7,527 nt of DNA from Tissierellales bacterium. Its GTDB lineage: Bacteria > Bacillota > Clostridia > Tissierellales > JASKZW01. Of this stretch, positions 4,802-7,527 are shown in pieces. The notes under the pieces were generated by a model. The model saw only the letters and a program-made list of their open reading frames with translations. It was not told the origin of the DNA and ran no database searches. The position numbers and the translations under genes are program-made. Position 1 is the first letter of the stretch; each line of letters opens with the position of its first letter. The stretch covers positions 1-7,527 of the forward strand of contig JASLIL010000017.1 in NCBI GenBank assembly GCA_030152145.1. Reading direction: 5' to 3'.

Positions 4802-5242
4802 ATGTTAATGCCAAAGAGAGTAAAATACCGTAGAGTTCATAGAGGTAGAATGAAGGGTAAAGCAACTAGAGGTAATACTATCACTTATGGTGACTTTGCA
4901 TTACAAGCTCTAGAACCAGCTTGGATTACTGCTAACCAAATAGAGGCAGCAAGAAGAGCTATGACAAGATATATAAAAAGAGGCGGTAATATTTGGGTGA
5001 AAATATTCCCAGATAAACCAGTAACTGAAAAACCAGCAGAAGTACGTATGGGTTCCGGTAAAGGTTCACCTGAGTATTGGGTAGCTGTTGTTAAACCAGG
5101 TAGAATTATGTTTGAAATGGGTGGAGTATCTGAAGAATTAGCTAGAGAGGCTATGAGATTAGCTGCACATAAATTACCTATTAAAACTAAGTTCGTAAAA
5201 CGTGAGGATCAAGAAAAGGGTGGTGAAGCTAATGAAGGCTAA
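4802..5242 (+). CDS. rplP: 50S ribosomal protein L16 (uL16)
   Basis: L16 is a late-assembling protein that helps shape the A-site tRNA path near the peptidyl transferase centre. The 146 residues compare with 136-145 in most Firmicutes; the excess is the C-terminal tail EDQEKGGEANEG. Signatures are MLMPKRVKYRRVHRGRMKG (1-19), TANQIEAARRAMTRYIKRGG (43-62) and MGSGKGSPEYWVAVVKPGR (83-101). Two in-frame ATGs exist (4802 and 4808). I choose 4802: AGGAGG (4789-4794) is 7 nt away instead of 13, and Firmicute L16 proteins usually begin MLMPKR. The last 11 nt overlap rpmC, and the tail codons carry the rpmC ribosome site, which may explain the extra residues. Confidence 0.98.
   Translation: MLMPKRVKYRRVHRGRMKGKATRGNTITYGDFALQALEPAWITANQIEAARRAMTRYIKRGGNIWVKIFPDKPVTEKPAEVRMGSGKGSPEYWVAVVKPGRIMFEMGGVSEELAREAMRLAAHKLPIKTKFVKREDQEKGGEANEG
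5214..5226 (+). promoter_or_regulatory. Split, weak ribosome binding site of rpmC inside rplP
   Basis: The sequence AAAAGGGTGGTGA pairs only in pieces with the 16S 3' end: AAGGG on the left and GGTGA (5222-5226) on the right, 5 nt before ATG 5232. The other genes here have an uninterrupted GGAGG or close equivalent. Together with the 11-nt overlap, this points to rpmC being translated mainly by coupling to rplP. Confidence 0.6.
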
Positions 5243-5438
5243 AGAAATTCGCCAATTAACAGATCAAGAATTAGATGCTAAGTTATTAGATTTAAAAAAT
5301 GAATTATTTAACTTAAGATTCCAATTGGCTACAGGTCAATTAGACAATCCTATGAGAATAAAAGTAGTTAGAAAAGATATTGCCCGTGTAAAAACTACTA
5401 TTAGAGAACGTGAGCTAGGAATGGGAAGGGAGGGTTAA
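5232..5438 (+). CDS. rpmC: 50S ribosomal protein L29 (uL29)
   Basis: L29 is a small helical hairpin protein next to L23 at the tunnel exit. I place the start at ATG 5232, giving 68 residues (family 60-72): MKAKEIRQLTDQELDAKL, then LKNELFNLRFQLATGQLDNP (21-40) and IKVVRKDIARVKTTIRERE (43-61). A longer frame opens at GTG 5202 and adds ten basic residues, but these are absent from the family, the GTG has no ribosome site, and 5202-5242 codes for rplP in another frame. The gene overlaps rplP by 11 nt. Its C-terminal GREG is encoded by the ribosome site of rpsQ. Confidence 0.95.
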   Translation: MKAKEIRQLTDQELDAKLLDLKNELFNLRFQLATGQLDNPMRIKVVRKDIARVKTTIRERELGMGREG

Positions 5439-5444
5439 TCTTAA

Positions 5445-5699
5445 ATGGAAAGAGGTAATCGTAAGGTAAGAGTTGGACGTGTTGTTAGTGATAAAATGGA
5501 TAAAACTATTGTTGTTGCTGTTGAAACTTTCGTAACACATCCACTTTATAAAAAACAAGTAAGAAAAACTTCAAGATTTAAAGCGCATGATGAAAACAAT
5601 GAATGTAAAATTGGAGATATAGTTAAAATTATGGAAACAAGACCTATTAGTAAGGATAAAAGATGGAGACTTGTTAATATCGTAGAAAAGGCTAAATAG
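5445..5699 (+). CDS. rpsQ: 30S ribosomal protein S17 (uS17)
   Basis: S17 is a primary 16S-binding protein with an OB fold, important early in 30S body assembly. The 84 residues match the family. Signatures are GRVVSDKMDKTIVVAVE (11-27), HPLYKKQVRKTSRFKAHDENNECKIGD (32-58, listed here only by its ends HPLYKK and CKIGD) and METRPISKDKRWRLVNIVEKA (63-83, ending IVEKA). ATG 5445 has AAGGGAGGG (5426-5434) 10 nt upstream, mostly within rpmC. In E. coli this gene closes the S10 operon; here it is followed after 28 nt by rplN with no terminator between. Confidence 0.97.
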   Translation: MERGNRKVRVGRVVSDKMDKTIVVAVETFVTHPLYKKQVRKTSRFKAHDENNECKIGDIVKIMETRPISKDKRWRLVNIVEKAK

Positions 5700-5727
5700 G
5701 TTCTTGATCTAGAAAGGAGGTATTCTG

Positions 5728-6096
5728 ATGATACAAACCGAGAGTCGTATAAGGGTTGCTGATAACTCAGGAGCTAGAGAGTTATTAGTTATTAGAGTAT
5801 TAGGTGGAACTAACAAGAAGTATGCTAGAATCGGAGATACTGTAGTTTGTTCTGTAAAAGCTGCAACACCTGGTGGAGTTGTTAAAAAAGGTGACATAGT
5901 TAAAGCTGTTGTTGTTAGAACAAAACATGGTGTAAGAAGAAATGACGGTTCATATATAAAATTTGATGATAATGCAGGTGTTATAATTAAAGATGATAAT
6001 AACCCAGCTGGAACTCGTATTTTCGGACCAGTTACTAGAGAGTTAAGAAGTGGAAACTTTATGAAGATAATATCTTTAGCACCGGAAGTACTATAA
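5728..6096 (+). CDS. rplN: 50S ribosomal protein L14 (uL14)
   Basis: L14 lies on the subunit interface, where it contacts 16S rRNA and L19 and is the docking site of the silencing factor RsfS. The 122 residues are exactly the usual length. Signatures are MIQTESRIRVADNSGAREL (1-19), VIRVLGG (21-27), IGDTVVCSVKAATPGG (35-50), KGDIVKAVVVRTK (54-66), and the end GPVTRELR and FMKIISLAPEVL. ATG 5728 follows AAAGGAGGT (5713-5721) by 6 nt. It is the first gene of the spc operon in E. coli, but here it continues the S10 run; I see no promoter in the 28-nt gap. Confidence 0.99.
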   Translation: MIQTESRIRVADNSGARELLVIRVLGGTNKKYARIGDTVVCSVKAATPGGVVKKGDIVKAVVVRTKHGVRRNDGSYIKFDDNAGVIIKDDNNPAGTRIFGPVTRELRSGNFMKIISLAPEVL

Positions 6097-6111
6097 GAGG
6101 AGGTGTAAAGT

Positions 6112-6423
6112 ATGCATATTAAAAATGGTGATAATGTAGTTATTGTTGCAGGAAAAGATAAGGGAAAGACAGGAAAAGTTCTTAGAACATTCCCTAAAGA
6201 AAATAAAGTTATCGTTGAAAACGTGAATATGATAACAAGACACCTTAAACCACAAGGGCCAACTCAACAGGGTGGGATTGTGAAGCAAGAGGGTGCAATA
6301 CATGCTTCAAATGTTATGTACTACTGCGAGAAAGATAAAAAGGGCGTTAAAGTAGGACATAAATTCTTAGAAGATGGATCAAAAGCTAGAGTTTGTAGGA
6401 AATGTGGAGAAGTATTAAAATAG
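6112..6423 (+). CDS. rplX: 50S ribosomal protein L24 (uL24)
   Basis: L24 is an assembly initiator that binds the 5' end of 23S rRNA and later lies at the tunnel exit. The 103 residues are normal. The KOW motif is at 7-27 (DNVVIVAGKDKGKTGKVLRT, 7-26), followed by VENVNMITRHLKP (35-47). The C-terminal part resembles the zinc-ribbon form seen in many Firmicutes, but only three of the four cysteines remain: C72 in YYCEKD and C95/C98 in VCRKCGEV. Position 75, where the second Cys of the first pair would be, is Asp. A CCCD zinc site is possible, or the site is decaying. ATG 6112 has AGGAGGTG (6098-6105) 6 nt upstream. Confidence 0.97.
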   Translation: MHIKNGDNVVIVAGKDKGKTGKVLRTFPKENKVIVENVNMITRHLKPQGPTQQGGIVKQEGAIHASNVMYYCEKDKKGVKVGHKFLEDGSKARVCRKCGEVLK

Positions 6424-6448
6424 GAACTAGTGAGAGGAGGTAATACAG

Positions 6449-6991
6449 ATGACTTCCAGATTAAAGGAAAAATATCAAAGTGAAGTTGTACCAGCGTTAA
6501 TGGAAAAATTCCAATACTCAAACGTTATGGAAGTACCTAAAGTTGAGAAAATCATAATTAACATGGGAATTGGTGAAGCTAAAGAGAATAAGAAATTATT
6601 GGATAGTGGGGTTAGAGAGTTAGAGTTAATCACAGGTCAAAAGCCTATTCTAACACATGCTAAGAAGTCAATCGCTAACTTTAAGCTACGTGAAGGAATG
6701 AACGTAGGAACAAAAGTTACTCTAAGAGGAGAGAAAATGTATGATTTCTTAGATAAACTTATGAATATCTCATTACCAAGAGTTAGAGACTTTAGAGGGG
6801 TTAAACCTACGTCTTTTGATGGTAGAGGTAATTATGCTTTAGGAATAAAAGAACAATTAATATTCCCAGAAATAGAATATGATGATGTAGAAAACGTGAG
6901 AGGTATGGATATCATCATAGTTACTACTGCTAACACAGATGAAGAAGCAAAGGCGTTTTTACAATTAATGGGTATGCCTTTCAAAAAGTAG
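6449..6991 (+). CDS. rplE: 50S ribosomal protein L5 (uL5)
   Basis: L5 binds 5S rRNA with L18 and L25-type partners in the central protuberance and touches the P-site tRNA and S13. The 180 residues match the family (about 179). Signatures are VPKVEKIIINMGIGEA (29-44), ITGQKPILTHAKKSIANFKL (61-80), LREGMNVGTKVTLRG (80-94), LPRVRDFRGV (109-118, start of the P-site loop) and GNYALGIKEQLIFPEI (127-142). ATG 6449 follows AGAGGAGGT (6433-6441) by 7 nt. There is nothing atypical in it. Confidence 0.98.
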   Translation: MTSRLKEKYQSEVVPALMEKFQYSNVMEVPKVEKIIINMGIGEAKENKKLLDSGVRELELITGQKPILTHAKKSIANFKLREGMNVGTKVTLRGEKMYDFLDKLMNISLPRVRDFRGVKPTSFDGRGNYALGIKEQLIFPEIEYDDVENVRGMDIIIVTTANTDEEAKAFLQLMGMPFKK

Positions 6992-7017
6992 ATAGTAGAT
7001 AAAGGAGGGAACTTAAA

Positions 7018-7203
7018 TTGGCTAAAAAATCAATGAAAGTTAAACAACAAAGACAACAAAAGTTTAGCTCAAGAGAATACAACAGATGTAAAATTTGTGG
7101 AAGACCTCATGGATATTTAAGAAAATATGGAGTATGCCGTATTTGCTTTAGAGAATTAGCTTATAAAGGTGAAATACCTGGAGTTAGAAAAGCAAGTTGG
7201 TAG
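7018..7203 (+). CDS. rpsN: 30S ribosomal protein S14, zinc-binding short form (type Z)
   Basis: S14 completes the 30S head near S3 and S10. This is the 61-residue zinc form, not the ~89-100-residue zinc-free paralogue. Its four cysteines form two pairs, C24/C27 (CKIC) and C40/C43 (CRIC), and the end FRELAYKGEIPGVRKASW is the family signature. The start is TTG (7018-7020), fixed by AAAGGAGGG (7001-7009) 8 nt upstream and by the AKKSMKVKQ N-terminus; the next Met codon (residue 6) is too far from that ribosome site. It is the only gene here that does not start with ATG. The gene is also called rpsZ or rpsN1. Presence of the zinc form in the spc cluster is typical of Firmicutes. Confidence 0.96.
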   Translation: MAKKSMKVKQQRQQKFSSREYNRCKICGRPHGYLRKYGVCRICFRELAYKGEIPGVRKASW

Positions 7204-7233
7204 TAAAAAGGTTGAGAGAGGAGGTAGTTTAAT

Positions 7234-7527
7234 ATGATGACTGACCCAATAGCGGATATGTTAACTAGGGTAAGAAATGGAATTAATGCAAAACACAACT
7301 CTGTTGATATCCCAGCTTCAAATATTAAGAAAGAATTAAGCCAAATATTACTTGATGAAGGGTATATCAAGGGTTTTGATGTTATAGATGATGGAAAGCA
7401 AGGCGTTATTAGAGTTGAACTTAAATATGGATCAAATGATGAGAAGGTAATTAGCGGAATTAAGAGAATCTCAAAGCCAGGTTTAAGAGTATATGCTAAG
7501 AGCACTGAGGTACCTAGAGTACTAGGA
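7234..7527 (+). CDS. rpsH: 30S ribosomal protein S8, N-terminal part (partial)
   Basis: S8 binds the centre of 16S rRNA and is a key organiser of the platform; in E. coli it also represses the spc operon. The first 98 of about 131 residues are present and the frame is open at the window edge. It starts MMTDPIADMLTRVRNGINAK, followed by VDIPASNIKKELSQILLDEGYI (24-45, ending DEGYI), GVIRVELKYG (57-66) and ISKPGLRVYAKSTEVPRVLG (79-98), all typical. The missing part should contain the conserved C-terminal rRNA-binding segment. The first of two tandem ATGs (7234, 7237) is preferred: AGAGGAGGT (7217-7225) lies 8 nt from it, and Firmicute S8 often begins MMTDPIAD. Confidence 0.97.
   Translation, partial: MMTDPIADMLTRVRNGINAKHNSVDIPASNIKKELSQILLDEGYIKGFDVIDDGKQGVIRVELKYGSNDEKVISGIKRISKPGLRVYAKSTEVPRVLG

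Noticed and set aside
5202..5231. Extended N-terminus for L29 from GTG 5202
   Set aside because: Not present in the L29 family, has no ribosome site and lies within rplP coding sequence.
1..7527. Mobile elements, CRISPR, tRNA or rRNA genes, defence or other exotic systems
   Set aside because: Read through on both strands; no repeats, integrase or transposase remnants, RNA genes or foreign-looking insertions were seen. Gene order is the standard ribosomal protein order without interruption.

Overview
The window is the junction between the end of the str operon (last 79 codons of tuf, EF-Tu) and a long ribosomal protein cluster. All genes lie on the + strand. The order is tuf(end) - rpsJ(S10) - rplC(L3) - rplD(L4) - rplW(L23) - rplB(L2) - rpsS(S19) - rplV(L22) - rpsC(S3) - rplP(L16) - rpmC(L29) - rpsQ(S17) - rplN(L14) - rplX(L24) - rplE(L5) - rpsN type Z (S14) - rpsH(S8, cut by the window edge). 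It is a chromosomal housekeeping region. I see no mobile element, CRISPR array, toxin-antitoxin or defence gene.

The organism is probably a low-GC Firmicute of the class Clostridia. The sequence is strongly A+T-rich and AGA is the main Arg codon. Nearly every gene has a strong AGGAGG-type Shine-Dalgarno site. S14 is the short four-cysteine zinc form, and the S10 and spc gene sets run together without a break, as in Bacillus and Clostridium. I cannot name a genus. The EF-Tu C-terminus (KILA) and an unusual L3 loop suggest a less-studied clostridial lineage, but that is inference.

Layout. Positions 1-240 hold the tuf end. Positions 260-287 form a stem-loop that probably ends the str transcript. 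Positions 315-358 are extremely A/T-rich with A-tracts and lead into a good sigma-A promoter (TTGAGT, 17-base spacer, TAGAAT; start near 394). Next comes a leader of about 214 nt (394-607) that holds no credible gene but folds into several hairpins, including a 14-bp long-range stem and a 7-bp stem just upstream of the rpsJ ribosome site. This leader is the most interesting part of the window and looks like a ribosomal-protein autoregulatory RNA. From 608 to the end the genes are packed tightly: most gaps are 6 to 34 nt, one is 54 nt (rpsJ-rplC, itself a hairpin), one junction is a 1-nt overlap (rplD/rplW) and one an 11-nt overlap (rplP/rpmC).

The genes work together as one assembly unit for both ribosomal subunits: peptidyl-transferase-centre proteins (L2, L3, L16), exit-tunnel proteins (L4, L22, L23, L24, L29), the central protuberance (L5), the subunit interface (L14), the mRNA entry site (S3), the 30S head (S10, S14, S19) and the 30S body (S17, S8). 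I see no convincing internal promoter or terminator after 394, so the whole set is probably one transcript continuing past 7527.

Points worth a second look are the leader and its competing pairings, the rpsJ-rplC hairpin that shares an 11/13 motif with the leader, a divergent L3 loop near the peptidyl transferase centre, a partly lost zinc site in L24, and the TTG start of rpsN.
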